From the NCBI GenBank assembly GCA_944321125.1, contig CALUKD010000035.1, forward strand, positions 1-32,624: a stretch of DNA of 32,624 bases, read 5' to 3'. Positions 1-8,180 of this stretch are shown here, one piece after another. This DNA comes from Candidatus Butyricimonas faecavium (GTDB lineage: Bacteria; Bacteroidota; Bacteroidia; Bacteroidales; Marinifilaceae). Every line of letters starts with the position of its first letter. Position 1 is the first letter of the stretch. The notes under the pieces are model-generated. The model saw nothing but the letters and a program-made list of their open reading frames with translations, was not told the DNA's origin and did no database searches. A program made the translations under genes and the position numbers.

Positions 1-17
1 CTCTCTTAGAAAGAGAG
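1..17. other. Short perfect hairpin at window start
   Basis: A 7-bp perfect stem (CTCTCTT / AAGAGAG) encloses a 3-nt loop. No T-run follows on the plus strand, so it is not a convincing intrinsic terminator in that direction. It lies 50 bp upstream of the pilus operon's first visible gene and may belong to an upstream gene outside the window. Confidence 0.35.
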
Positions 18-67
18 GGTAGGCGGTTATATGTTTTTTGAAATGTAAAGGCTTGAAATACAGGGAT

Positions 68-1312
68 ATGAAACGTCATGTTTTAGTGTTGTTCTTTATT
101 GTCTTTTGTTGTGAATATATTTGTGCAACACCGGCAGTTGATTCGATTCGCCTTTATTTTCATCATGGTTATTCCGTGCTGGATTTCTCTTTACGAGATA
201 ATCGGAAAGTACTTGATGATTTTATCAGGCGTATGGTTTTCTTATCTTCTGATACGACTAAGCATATTATTTCCCTCCATGTGGAAGGTCATGCCTCTCC
301 AAGCGGAATGGACGTGGCTAATCGGCGACTCAGTGAACGGCGTGCAGGGCAGGTTCTCGAATATATCCGTTCCCGTGTAACTTTTCCGAATTCTTTAGTA
401 TATGTTCTAGCGGAAGGAGTGGATTGGGACGGTCTGGCCGATTTGGTAGAAAAAGACCCGTCCGTGCCGGCTAGGGAACAGGTTCTGGAAATTCTGCGTC
501 ACGCACCGTTATGGGTGTATGACACGAATGGAAAAATTGTAAACGGGCGTAAGAAACAGTTGATGGATTTATGCGGCGGTACGGTGTACCGGGTACTTCA
601 AGAACGTTTTTTTGCGGAACTGCGTAACGTGTATATTGAATTGCATTATGACGTGCTTCCGGTTCAAGAGGTAGGAAGAGATTCTACCGTGCTTCCTTTG
701 GTGGAAATTGTTCAGGAAAATGAAGGTACCGGAGATATGCCGTGTCGGGATACAATTGCAGAATATGAGATTGTATCCGTTGAGGAACCGTTATATCGTT
801 TTGCCCTTAAAACGAACCTGATATACGACATCGTGCTTATGCCTTCACTGGAAGCGGAGTACCGTATTAACAATCGCTGGTCGATTAATTTGGAAGGAGA
901 GGTTGCGTGGTGGAAAATAGACAGTAAGCACAAGTATTATCAGCTTGCCACGATTAGCCCTGAGGGACGTTACTGGTTTAAAACCAAAGCACCATGGCAC
1001 GGGCATTATCTTGGTTTATTCGGGGGATTCTCTTGGTATGATTTGGAGAATGGTGGACGTGGTTATAAGGGTGAAGCTGAAATGGTGGGTGTGAGTTACG
1101 GTTATATGTTTCCGGTAGGTCGTTATCTTTCTTTTGAGGCGGGTATCGGTATGGGATACATGCATAGTAAGTACGAGGAATATTTGCCGATAGACGGGCA
1201 TTATGTTTACCAACAGACGAATCGGTTAAATTATTTCGGTCCTCTGAAACTGAAATTCTCCCTTGTGTGGCGCTTGTGGGACGTCAACAGGAAGAAAGGA
1301 GGTATGCGATGA
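68..1312 (+). CDS. OmpA-like / DUF3575 family exported protein of a fimbrial locus
   Basis: The start at 68 is preferred over the in-frame ATG at 38. It places a normal signal peptide (MKRHVLVLFF... with cleavage near CA/TP) at the N-terminus and has GGGA a few bases upstream. Residues about 25-105 resemble an OmpA C-terminal-like domain, with VEGHASPSG...NRRLSERRA matching the GHxxxxG...N..LS..RA pattern that usually contacts peptidoglycan. Residues about 245-405 (FALKTNLIYD...) match the DUF3575 beta-rich outer membrane family. Proteins of this layout sit at the head of Bacteroidales type V pilus operons and are thought to help anchor or assemble the pilus at the outer membrane. The gene overlaps the next one by ATGA, implying translational coupling. 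The role is inferred from family and context. Confidence 0.85.
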   Translation: MKRHVLVLFFIVFCCEYICATPAVDSIRLYFHHGYSVLDFSLRDNRKVLDDFIRRMVFLSSDTTKHIISLHVEGHASPSGMDVANRRLSERRAGQVLEYIRSRVTFPNSLVYVLAEGVDWDGLADLVEKDPSVPAREQVLEILRHAPLWVYDTNGKIVNGRKKQLMDLCGGTVYRVLQERFFAELRNVYIELHYDVLPVQEVGRDSTVLPLVEIVQENEGTGDMPCRDTIAEYEIVSVEEPLYRFALKTNLIYDIVLMPSLEAEYRINNRWSINLEGEVAWWKIDSKHKYYQLATISPEGRYWFKTKAPWHGHYLGLFGGFSWYDLENGGRGYKGEAEMVGVSYGYMFPVGRYLSFEAGIGMGYMHSKYEEYLPIDGHYVYQQTNRLNYFGPLKLKFSLVWRLWDVNRKKGGMR

Positions 1313-2349
1313 AAATAATATTACGGAGTATCGCTGTAAGTCTTGGTGTTATGTGGGTGATGTTATTTTTTGTAAGTTGTCGTAAGGATTTATGTTACAA
1401 CCATGGAGAACACTCGTATTCGGTGAAGGTAAATATGGTGTCCGAGTGGGAACAAGAATGGGAACGTACCTACGATTACGATTGGAAACAGTTGTGGGAT
1501 GACGAATGGAAGCGTAGCTATGATGATTTACGTCCCGAACCGGCTGATGGTATACGGGTACAAGTATATACCGATGACGGACAAAATATTGAAAGTAATT
1601 TGTCCACAGAAGGCGGTCGGTTGTCAATGCCGGAGGGAACACATAATCTGTTGTTTTATAACAATGATACGGAGTACATCGTGTTTGAGGGGATTACCGC
1701 TTCGGTGTCTGCTACAGCTACAACACGTAGTATCACCAGAGGGTCGTTTAAGGAATTACATGCAGGGGAGCGGACCGTAAACCAACCCGATATGCTTTAC
1801 GGGGCGTATGTGGAAGATTATCTTGCCGAGAAGACTCTTGTCCCGACGGAATTGTCCGTCACCTTACATCCGTTGGTTTATACTTATATGATACGTTATG
1901 AATTTGAGCAAGGTAGAGAGTATGTGGCTTTGGCCCGTGGTGCTTTGGCTGGAATGGCTGAGTCCGTTTATTTGAATGACGGGCATACGGATGAAAAAAC
2001 GGCAACGGTAATGTTTGATTGTACGGTGGAGGATTATGGGGCTGAGGCGTTAGTGCAATCTTTCGGAGTACCCGCTTATCCGGGAGAATATTATGGACGG
2101 GGAGAAGAAGAGGGAACAGCGGAGGAACGGTATTATACCTTGAATCTTGAAGTGAGAATGACAAACGGAAAGTTCAAAACGTTTGAATTCGATGTTACCA
2201 AACAAGTGAAAGGACAACCTCGTGGAGGGGTTATTGTGGTGGAAGGCTTGAAGATTACGGATGAAGAGGGGGGAGGAGTCGGGGGAGGTTTCGATGTAAA
2301 TGTAGATGGATGGGGGGATTATATTGATATACCGTTGCCGATTAATTGA
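1309..2349 (+). CDS. DUF5119 family lipoprotein, fimbrial locus
   Basis: The start at 1309 overlaps the upstream stop (ATGA) and follows a strong AAGGAGG ribosome site at 1296-1302. The longer reading from 1267 would add only 14 residues and lose the signal peptide at the N-terminus. The product has a lipobox ending in Cys24 (FVSC) followed by RKDLCY. Next comes a Trp-rich stretch (residues about 44-70) with repeated W-x(3)-W spacing, typical of DUF5119. The C-terminal tail is glycine-rich (GGGVGGG) and ends in an acidic/aromatic strand. DUF5119 genes accompany fimbrillin genes in Bacteroidales and probably encode an anchor or accessory pilus component. The 3' end carries three G-runs of 6, 5 and 6 bases within 60 bp. 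Confidence 0.8.
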   Translation: MKIILRSIAVSLGVMWVMLFFVSCRKDLCYNHGEHSYSVKVNMVSEWEQEWERTYDYDWKQLWDDEWKRSYDDLRPEPADGIRVQVYTDDGQNIESNLSTEGGRLSMPEGTHNLLFYNNDTEYIVFEGITASVSATATTRSITRGSFKELHAGERTVNQPDMLYGAYVEDYLAEKTLVPTELSVTLHPLVYTYMIRYEFEQGREYVALARGALAGMAESVYLNDGHTDEKTATVMFDCTVEDYGAEALVQSFGVPAYPGEYYGRGEEEGTAEERYYTLNLEVRMTNGKFKTFEFDVTKQVKGQPRGGVIVVEGLKITDEEGGGVGGGFDVNVDGWGDYIDIPLPIN

Positions 2350-2407
2350 AAAATAGTAATAATAATATGGAAATTGATTCTATGTTTAATTAAATTTTTT
2401 TGTAAAT

Positions 2408-3331
2408 ATGAAAAAAAGTTTATTTGCATTTGCGGTAACTATCGTGGCATTGGCAAGCTGTACAAACAAAGAGGTAACAGAAATTGCGGATAGTAATGTT
2501 ATCAAATTTGATAATGCTTTTGTTGGGAAGGCAACGAGAGCATCTATTGAGACGATAACGGCTGAAGGAATCGACCGTTTTTATGTAATGGGGACAAAAA
2601 ATGCTGCAAGTTTTTTTAATAATGTAGAAGTGTATAAAAAAGAGGGAAAGTGGGGATATGATGATTTGAAGCAATGGGAAGCTGCTACTTATGCTTTTGC
2701 AGCTTATTCCGATGGTGGTTCAAAAATTAATGAGGGGGTAACATTTAGTGGAGAAGAGGGATTAAAAATTGCGAATTATAAGGTGAATAACGGCGAGAAG
2801 AAGGATTTGATTATGGCTGTTTCTACGACAAATTTGAATGAGGCTAATATTGCAATTGAGTATACGTTTAAGCATGCTTTGGCTATGATAAAATTCACGT
2901 TGAACAGTGGTTTGGGAAGTAATAACATTACTATTTCAGAGCTCACGGTAAAAGGGATAAAGAATACGGGTACGTTTACTTTAGAGGAGAATGATATTGT
3001 GTGTCAAGAGGGAAGTGAAACTATTGACTTTGTGAGTGATGACTTTGTGACAACCCAAACTACGGCAGGAAAATCCGATGAAATGGTTGTCATCCCGCAA
3101 AAGGGTTCTGATTTGCAAGTGACATTTAATGCCAAAGTTCAAACTGAAGATGGTGAAGTAACAAAAGTACTTACTGCTAACATTGCTTCTTATGAATGGA
3201 AATCCGGATTACGTTACAATTATGAAGCTACTATTACGGGGACAGATATGGATATTATTGAATTTGCAGATCCAAAAGTTGATGAATGGCCTGATTATAC
3301 AGATGGTGGTGAGATGGAATTAAATAAATAA
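2408..3331 (+). CDS. Fimbrillin family lipoprotein (type V pilus subunit 1)
   Basis: This 307-residue lipoprotein has signal peptide MKKSLFAFAV... and lipobox LAS-Cys18. It belongs to the Mfa-like/fimbrillin group: the N-domain runs through FYVMG and YAFAAYS, a conserved (F)KHALAMIKFT strand lies mid-protein, and the C-terminal strand is W-x(5)-GG. Arg44 in KATRAS lies 26 residues after the lipid Cys, where pilins of this family are cut before polymerisation. It is the first pilin in the operon and is followed by a strong stem-loop at 3359-3390. It is more AT-rich and simpler in sequence than the next two, so it may be the major shaft subunit (inference). A 58-bp gap precedes it and holds a weak -7-like TATGTTTA. 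Confidence 0.85.
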   Translation: MKKSLFAFAVTIVALASCTNKEVTEIADSNVIKFDNAFVGKATRASIETITAEGIDRFYVMGTKNAASFFNNVEVYKKEGKWGYDDLKQWEAATYAFAAYSDGGSKINEGVTFSGEEGLKIANYKVNNGEKKDLIMAVSTTNLNEANIAIEYTFKHALAMIKFTLNSGLGSNNITISELTVKGIKNTGTFTLEENDIVCQEGSETIDFVSDDFVTTQTTAGKSDEMVVIPQKGSDLQVTFNAKVQTEDGEVTKVLTANIASYEWKSGLRYNYEATITGTDMDIIEFADPKVDEWPDYTDGGEMELNK

Positions 3332-3358
3332 TTATTTTGTTTATTCTAAACTTATATA

Positions 3359-3390
3359 GGCTATGAGGGGTTGAATGTCCCCTCTTAGCC
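3359..3390 (+). promoter_or_regulatory. Intercistronic stem-loop after pilin 1
   Basis: GGCTA-t-GAGGGG pairs with CCCCTC-t-TAGCC around an 8-nt loop, giving an 11-bp GC-rich stem with one T/T mismatch. No T-run follows, so full termination is unlikely. Such a structure could protect the upstream pilin mRNA or partly block transcription, giving more subunit 1 than subunits 2-4. Confidence 0.55.
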
Positions 3391-3428
3391 GCTAACTCAC
3401 ATGGCATTTTGACATATAACCAAGGATT

Positions 3429-4376
3429 ATGATAAAAGATATAGTTATCAAACCATTGCTTGTACTGGCTGTTACTGTCTTGTTGGGAGCATGTGTAAAT
3501 GTGGATGAGTCGGGTATGGATGAGAATGGAGCCATTCGTTTTATCACGTCTGCTCAATCCCGATCTGCAGTGAACGGATCGTCATTACCTGATGGCAGTA
3601 GCTTCTATGTGTGGGGTTATCGTACTCCTATGGATGGTGAGATCGTACTAACAGATTTCGATAAAGAGACCGTGACAAGAGAGGGAGGTATTTGGAATTA
3701 TACGGGTGGAACCCGTTACTGGTTTTCTGGTTATGTTTATGATTTTTATGCCGTTTATCCCTCCGAAGGAATTAATGTCTCTTGTACTAGTGAGGGTAAT
3801 ATTGCCGTGACAGATTTTGATGCTACGCGGGGAATTGACCTGATGACTGCTTCCCGTATGGATGTTCGAGTTTCAGAGAATAATATACCTGATGCAGTGG
3901 TGTTCAATTTCCAGCATTTATTGGCAAAAGTCCAGTTTGTTGCGAGGAGTGAGGGAGGAAATGCCACGGTAGAGGGTATAGAACTTTCTGGTATACGTAT
4001 TTCCGGTAATTATACCGAAAGTGAAAATCCGCTTTGGAAAAATCTGCAAGAAGGTATAATTTCTGTAGAAAAGACCACTACTGTGACTACTTCTGAAAAT
4101 ACAGACGTGTCAGGTGATTTATTACTTATTCCTCAAACACTGGAGAAACCTGTTGTAACTGTGACGTACAGCACTGAGGTGGAGAAAAATAAAAGAGTAA
4201 CTTATTCTTTACCTGTGGATGTTGTAGCCCAATGGTCTGCAGCACAGGCCTACCGCTATACATTTACTATTACCGGGGGAGGTTATATTATTTTTGATGT
4301 ACCCACGGTAACTCCTTGGCGTGAAACTTCTGGAGGTAATGTCATTATCGATGTGACCCAACAATCTGATACCTGA
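3429..4376 (+). CDS. Fimbrillin family lipoprotein (type V pilus subunit 2)
   Basis: The product has 315 residues, with a signal peptide and lipobox LLGA-Cys22. Fimbrillin-type features are FYVWGYR, YDFYAVYPSEG, the central FNFQHLLAKVQFV strand, and a C-terminal strand after TPW with GG. Arg45 in QSRSA follows the lipid Cys by 23 residues and is the candidate maturation site. It is separated from subunit 1 by 97 bp holding a stem-loop, and from subunit 3 by 27 bp. It is most likely a minor or linker subunit of the same pilus. The assignment to Mfa-like fimbrillins comes from motif pattern, so the exact subfamily is uncertain. Confidence 0.82.
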   Translation: MIKDIVIKPLLVLAVTVLLGACVNVDESGMDENGAIRFITSAQSRSAVNGSSLPDGSSFYVWGYRTPMDGEIVLTDFDKETVTREGGIWNYTGGTRYWFSGYVYDFYAVYPSEGINVSCTSEGNIAVTDFDATRGIDLMTASRMDVRVSENNIPDAVVFNFQHLLAKVQFVARSEGGNATVEGIELSGIRISGNYTESENPLWKNLQEGIISVEKTTTVTTSENTDVSGDLLLIPQTLEKPVVTVTYSTEVEKNKRVTYSLPVDVVAQWSAAQAYRYTFTITGGGYIIFDVPTVTPWRETSGGNVIIDVTQQSDT

Positions 4377-4403
4377 TATTAATCCGATTAAGTATAGACA
4401 AAT

Positions 4404-5528
4404 ATGAGACATCAATTATTTCTTTCGGTAGTTTGGGTTTTATTATTTTATACCTCTTGTTCACAGGAGGAATCGGAGGGATTATCTTCTGTCGATTACA
4501 TCTGTTTTTCGATTCCGTCGGTTTCGGTGGAGAAGTCTGCGCGTAGTACTTTTTACGACGTATTTCCCGAGGGAGGCTCGTTTGGTGTACTGGGGTATTG
4601 CGTGCCTTACCAGCGCGGTACGACTGAACGAGATTGGGGGTCGGGGGCTTCCATGTGGGATATCAAAAAGGTAAACGCTTTTCCCGATGTATTTTATAAA
4701 CAAAAAGTAACTTACAACGGTACGTCTTGTAGTTATACCTATACAGGAGAGGGGGCGGATAAAAATCTGAAAAAGTGGTATAATGCGCAGGATAACCCGG
4801 AAGCCACAGATTCCGATAATTTTCGTTATACATTCTTTGCTTATTATCCGTATGATGCTTTTAAAATAGATGCTCCTGTCAATGCAAGTACTATTGACGC
4901 TCCAAAGATTACTTTCACCATGCCGTTTGAAGAGAAAAATACTTCTCTGTTGGATGATGAAAAGATCCCCGATGCCATGATTGCTGTGGAATATAACCAT
5001 CTGCGCACTTCGGGTAATATCAGTTTCAACTTCAGCCACATCCTCGTGGGATTGGGTTTTGTTGTAAACAATTATAATTATGGGGAAGACGAAACAATTA
5101 CCATAAAAAGTATCACTTTGTCGGGAGAATTCACTCGTTCTATGACGATTGATTTTAACAAGAACACCAATGATGCGGATTTCTATACTTGTTCCGGTAC
5201 ATATAGTGGCGTGTATAAAATATTCGATGGGGCAAAGGAAGTGAAAGCCAATGAGTCAGTTAACCCTAGCGGTAAGTACCTGCTGTTATTGAGTGATGCT
5301 TCCGGAGGTACTTATTTTGGAAAAAATATTAAAGTGGAGGTCATATATACTTATAAAGGAAAAGAGAAAAGGGCAGAAGCAGAACGTCCGTCTGATTTTA
5401 TGCCTCGATCAGGGGTAAAATATACCGCTAATCTGAATTTTGTGGGCGAGACGTTTCTGCTCAATTTTGTGGCGGCTACAGGTGGAGCTTGGGATGACGG
5501 GGGAGATAGCGATATAACCATTCAATAA
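4404..5528 (+). CDS. Fimbrillin family lipoprotein (type V pilus subunit 3)
   Basis: This 374-residue protein has a short signal and lipobox YTS-Cys19. It shows the family's ISFNFSHILVGLGFVV central strand, the RYTFFAYYPYDAF block, and a C-terminal W-DDGGD strand. Arg47 in SARST lies 28 residues after the lipid Cys. It is longer than subunits 1 and 2 by about 60 residues, mostly from an insertion in the N-domain (residues about 65-130). It sits 13 bp upstream of the large tip-like gene, suggesting tight co-expression. It is probably an accessory or adaptor subunit between shaft and tip (inference from order). Confidence 0.8.
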   Translation: MRHQLFLSVVWVLLFYTSCSQEESEGLSSVDYICFSIPSVSVEKSARSTFYDVFPEGGSFGVLGYCVPYQRGTTERDWGSGASMWDIKKVNAFPDVFYKQKVTYNGTSCSYTYTGEGADKNLKKWYNAQDNPEATDSDNFRYTFFAYYPYDAFKIDAPVNASTIDAPKITFTMPFEEKNTSLLDDEKIPDAMIAVEYNHLRTSGNISFNFSHILVGLGFVVNNYNYGEDETITIKSITLSGEFTRSMTIDFNKNTNDADFYTCSGTYSGVYKIFDGAKEVKANESVNPSGKYLLLLSDASGGTYFGKNIKVEVIYTYKGKEKRAEAERPSDFMPRSGVKYTANLNFVGETFLLNFVAATGGAWDDGGDSDITIQ

Positions 5529-5541
5529 AGTCAAGATACAG

Positions 5542-7944
5542 ATGAAAACAGTATTTCAGTGTATATTATCAGCCTTTGTATGTTTGTCTGTGCTGATAGC
5601 ATGTACAAATGAGGAAAAATTTGGAAACCGTACGCAATCTTTTACTGATGGTTTCACCATAGAAGTAATCAGTCAGGATATGTTGGTACAGCAGGTTACC
5701 ACCCGGAGTAATATCATTAAAGAAAATGAGGAGTCGAAAATTAACCAACTTTATCTGTTTTTCTTCGACGAGGCTGGGAATTATCTGGAATCGGATGAAA
5801 ATGATAGGCTTTTCAAAGGATATATGGCTCCTGGACAGAGTGTGACTAGTGTTAATATCCCTACCTCTGCTTTTACGGGTGACAATGCCGAAAAAGCGGC
5901 AATGGCTACGGTTTATGCGTTGGCAAACGTGGCGACGGAGGTGGTGACAGATGCTGACAACGATGGATTTCCGGACAACTTTCCCAAAGAGGGTAAAGAC
6001 GGGAAGACCCCCAAACAATTGTTTGATGAATATCTTTATGATCCTTCAAATTATACATCTTATAGTCGAGATGATATTACCAAACTTCCCCAAGAAGGTA
6101 TGCCGATGGTAGGTAAGGTAAATTCGATAAAATTGACGGAAAAAGGTTCTCTTATTTTACAATTAAAAGCCCTAATGGCACGAATCGACGTTAATATTAG
6201 TATAAATTCAGACCACACTGATGCAACGAAGCAATTACCTCGTTTGCAGATGGCAGAATGGGGTGTATACAATATGCCTACGGCAATTCCTTTCACGGAA
6301 CCGGAAAAAGGAGAAAGTAAACTGGATGGTAAGAAACGTGATATGCCGAATATTCAGAGTAACACCGTGATATATAACAATGAGGAGCCATTGAAGCTCA
6401 CATTTTATATGTTTGAGAACCTGCAACCGACCAATGGTAAGAATATCGACTACCCCCAAGGTGTCAGTGAGGATGATAAACAGCGGTGGAAACCGCAGCT
6501 TGCGAATGATGATGCGACTTATTTTAAGATGCACGCCTATTATACCACTTATAACGGTGATCCATCACTACCTGTCGAACAAGACAATTCAACTATCGAG
6601 GCGGAGTTCACATTCTATCTCGGAGGTAACCATACTAACGATTTCAAAGTAGGACGTAACCGTCATTACCAGAATAATGTCTCTATCACCGGGTTAACTA
6701 ACGTGGGTAATAATCCGGAACATATTACTTTCGATGCGCGAGTCAATATTACTTCACAGGGTAACGCTTATCACATCGCCATGTTGCGTGAACGTGATCA
6801 TGATGCTCACTTCTGTGTTACCCCGATGGATGTTTATCTTTTTGAAGATGATCAGAATCCGAAGATGACTGTCAGTATTGATGATCCCGATAATCACAAA
6901 TGGATACGTATGGAAAAAGTACCTGCTGTAAATATGGCAAACGGTTCTTTACCGGACGGGTGGACGGAGAATGATCATCTGATAGTCTTTAATGAAGGAA
7001 CAGGGAAAGGGTATCATGCCGGTCATGGCAAACGTAAATATTTTACGTATGATTTGGTGACAAATACCTTAGCTAATAATACTACTTGTAGGGTGGATGC
7101 CAGCCGTGATCGTATCTATTTTTATTTGGATGAAAACCTTAGTACTAAGGAGCGTAAGGCGAACGTTGTTTTAACTTATACGGCAGATAACCAAAAAACT
7201 CCGCGTGTGAAGACAATAGAAATTGTGCAGCACGGGTTATTGCCAGTCACGGTGCCGGGAGATAATAATAATCCGACACAAACAATTTATATAGAAGCCT
7301 ACGAGGAATATCTCCAACATTATGACCCACTCAATGAGCATACAAATGATGCTGTCTATGATGGATTGGAATGGGGGGGGAATGGTCAAGATTTGGGAAG
7401 TCCCTTGCTCGAAAGAGATAAATGGTGCAATGTTTATTATAATGGACTTGAAGCCACTCTGAATATCATAGAGAAAAGCGGGCAGAGTCAAATGAACCTA
7501 AATGAAAAACCGGAATCTGCGGCCGAGTACTGCTACAATAAAAATAAGCGTAACGCTGACGGTAACGTATATAACATATCATCTGGTGGCTGGTTTTTGC
7601 CCGGTATCCGCCAGTTGGAGTATACGCTTACTAAGTATTATAATACTTATCCGGAATTCCAGAAACATTTCTATTGGTCATCAGCAGCAGGGAAAGAGCG
7701 GTTTTGGGCAGTTGTATGGAATTATCGTGAAGATAAGAATTATGCCCGTGCTACCAAAGCCCTTGAAGATCCCGTTGATGAAAACGGAAATGGTAAAATT
7801 GATCATGAAGAAATGTATGCGAAGACTGATTGGAATGATCCTTATACCGATGAAAATGGAACAACCGGAAAGACTCGCCGAACAGGAGTGTATCTTCGCA
7901 TCCGTGCAGCCTATATCCCGCCTAATGGTGTTACAATAGAATAA
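5542..7944 (+). CDS. DUF4906-type large fimbrial lipoprotein, putative tip adhesin
   Basis: The product has 800 residues, a signal peptide and lipobox LIA-Cys21. The N-terminal 400 residues follow the DUF4906/fimbrillin pattern (INQLYLFFFDEAGNYL; QLKALMARIDVNI). Arg55 in TTRSN is the candidate pilin-type cleavage site. Residues about 430-570 look like an Ig-like/BACON-type beta domain ending in IEIVQHG. Residues about 620-800 contain SSGGWFLPGIRQLEY and FYWSSA, resembling the FISUMP/DUF1566 lectin-like fold, and end in YLRIRAAY. Two possible Ca sites are visible: D137-x-D-x-D-G-x-x-D145 and a canonical EF-hand loop at 746-757 (DENGNGKIDHEE). Length, multidomain layout and last position in the operon fit a tip adhesin. 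A G8 run at 7373-7380 precedes the lectin-like domain. Confidence 0.75.
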   Translation: MKTVFQCILSAFVCLSVLIACTNEEKFGNRTQSFTDGFTIEVISQDMLVQQVTTRSNIIKENEESKINQLYLFFFDEAGNYLESDENDRLFKGYMAPGQSVTSVNIPTSAFTGDNAEKAAMATVYALANVATEVVTDADNDGFPDNFPKEGKDGKTPKQLFDEYLYDPSNYTSYSRDDITKLPQEGMPMVGKVNSIKLTEKGSLILQLKALMARIDVNISINSDHTDATKQLPRLQMAEWGVYNMPTAIPFTEPEKGESKLDGKKRDMPNIQSNTVIYNNEEPLKLTFYMFENLQPTNGKNIDYPQGVSEDDKQRWKPQLANDDATYFKMHAYYTTYNGDPSLPVEQDNSTIEAEFTFYLGGNHTNDFKVGRNRHYQNNVSITGLTNVGNNPEHITFDARVNITSQGNAYHIAMLRERDHDAHFCVTPMDVYLFEDDQNPKMTVSIDDPDNHKWIRMEKVPAVNMANGSLPDGWTENDHLIVFNEGTGKGYHAGHGKRKYFTYDLVTNTLANNTTCRVDASRDRIYFYLDENLSTKERKANVVLTYTADNQKTPRVKTIEIVQHGLLPVTVPGDNNNPTQTIYIEAYEEYLQHYDPLNEHTNDAVYDGLEWGGNGQDLGSPLLERDKWCNVYYNGLEATLNIIEKSGQSQMNLNEKPESAAEYCYNKNKRNADGNVYNISSGGWFLPGIRQLEYTLTKYYNTYPEFQKHFYWSSAAGKERFWAVVWNYREDKNYARATKALEDPVDENGNGKIDHEEMYAKTDWNDPYTDENGTTGKTRRTGVYLRIRAAYIPPNGVTIE
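7373..7380 (+). repeat. G8 homopolymer inside the tip adhesin gene
   Basis: Eight consecutive G encode part of W611-G612-G613. This is the longest G-run I found in the window. Gain or loss of one G leads to a stop about 16 or 28 codons later, removing the C-terminal lectin-like domain. Confidence 0.8.
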
Positions 7945-7982
7945 ACAAACAGACGGGTTGGGGACGAATATAAAATAAAAAT

Positions 7983-8007
7983 GGTCCGCGCTGTCTCAGC
8001 GGGGACC
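7983..8007 (-). terminator. Hairpin, likely terminator for dinB
   Basis: An 11-bp stem with one mismatch (GGTCCGCGCTG / CAGCGGGGACC) has a 3-nt loop. Read on the minus strand it is followed by ATTTTTATTTTA, fitting an intrinsic terminator about 175 bp after the dinB stop. On the plus strand it is not followed by T residues. Confidence 0.5.
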
Positions 8008-8059
8008 CAAAATACCAATAACAAATTTATGAAAAAAAATCGAAGTCTCTTTTGAATTA

Positions 8060-8082
8060 CGATACAAAAGTATCGGTTTTTC
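8060..8082 (+). terminator. Hairpin plus T-run, candidate terminator of the pilus operon
   Basis: CGATAC / GTATCG with an AAAA loop is followed by GTTTTTC on the plus strand. The stem is only 6 bp, so this is a moderate call. It lies 115 bp after the tip gene stop. Confidence 0.4.
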
Positions 8083-8085
8083 ATC

Positions 8086-8120
8086 GTAACCGTGTCACTT
8101 ATGTATTAAGTTTCGGTTAC
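8086..8120. repeat. Nested inverted repeat between pilus operon and dinB
   Basis: The outer arms GTAACCG / CGGTTAC (7 bp) enclose inner arms ACTTA / TAAGT. No T-run follows on either strand. It could be an RNA structure or a protein-binding dyad. Confidence 0.4.
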
Positions 8121-8180
8121 ACTATGATTACATTCAAAATATATGCCTATATACGGCTCATGAACGTAAAGGTTTCATAA

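Larger units (their letters stand above)
7945..8180. other. Convergent intergenic region rich in dyads
   Basis: The 236 bp between the pilus operon and dinB (which converge) hold no supported gene. They contain three separate dyads, listed individually, which probably supply terminators for both directions. The remainder is AT-rich sequence without other visible structure. Confidence 0.6.

Noticed and set aside
4482-5039. 185-codon open frame on the minus strand
   Set aside because: It lies wholly inside the pilin 3 gene, has unusual composition (many Ile/Arg/Ser) and no signal, ribosome site or recognisable domain.
1-7944. Invertible promoter switch of the pilus operon
   Set aside because: No recombinase gene is present, and no inverted repeat flanks a promoter in the visible part. 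The operon's upstream end is outside the window.
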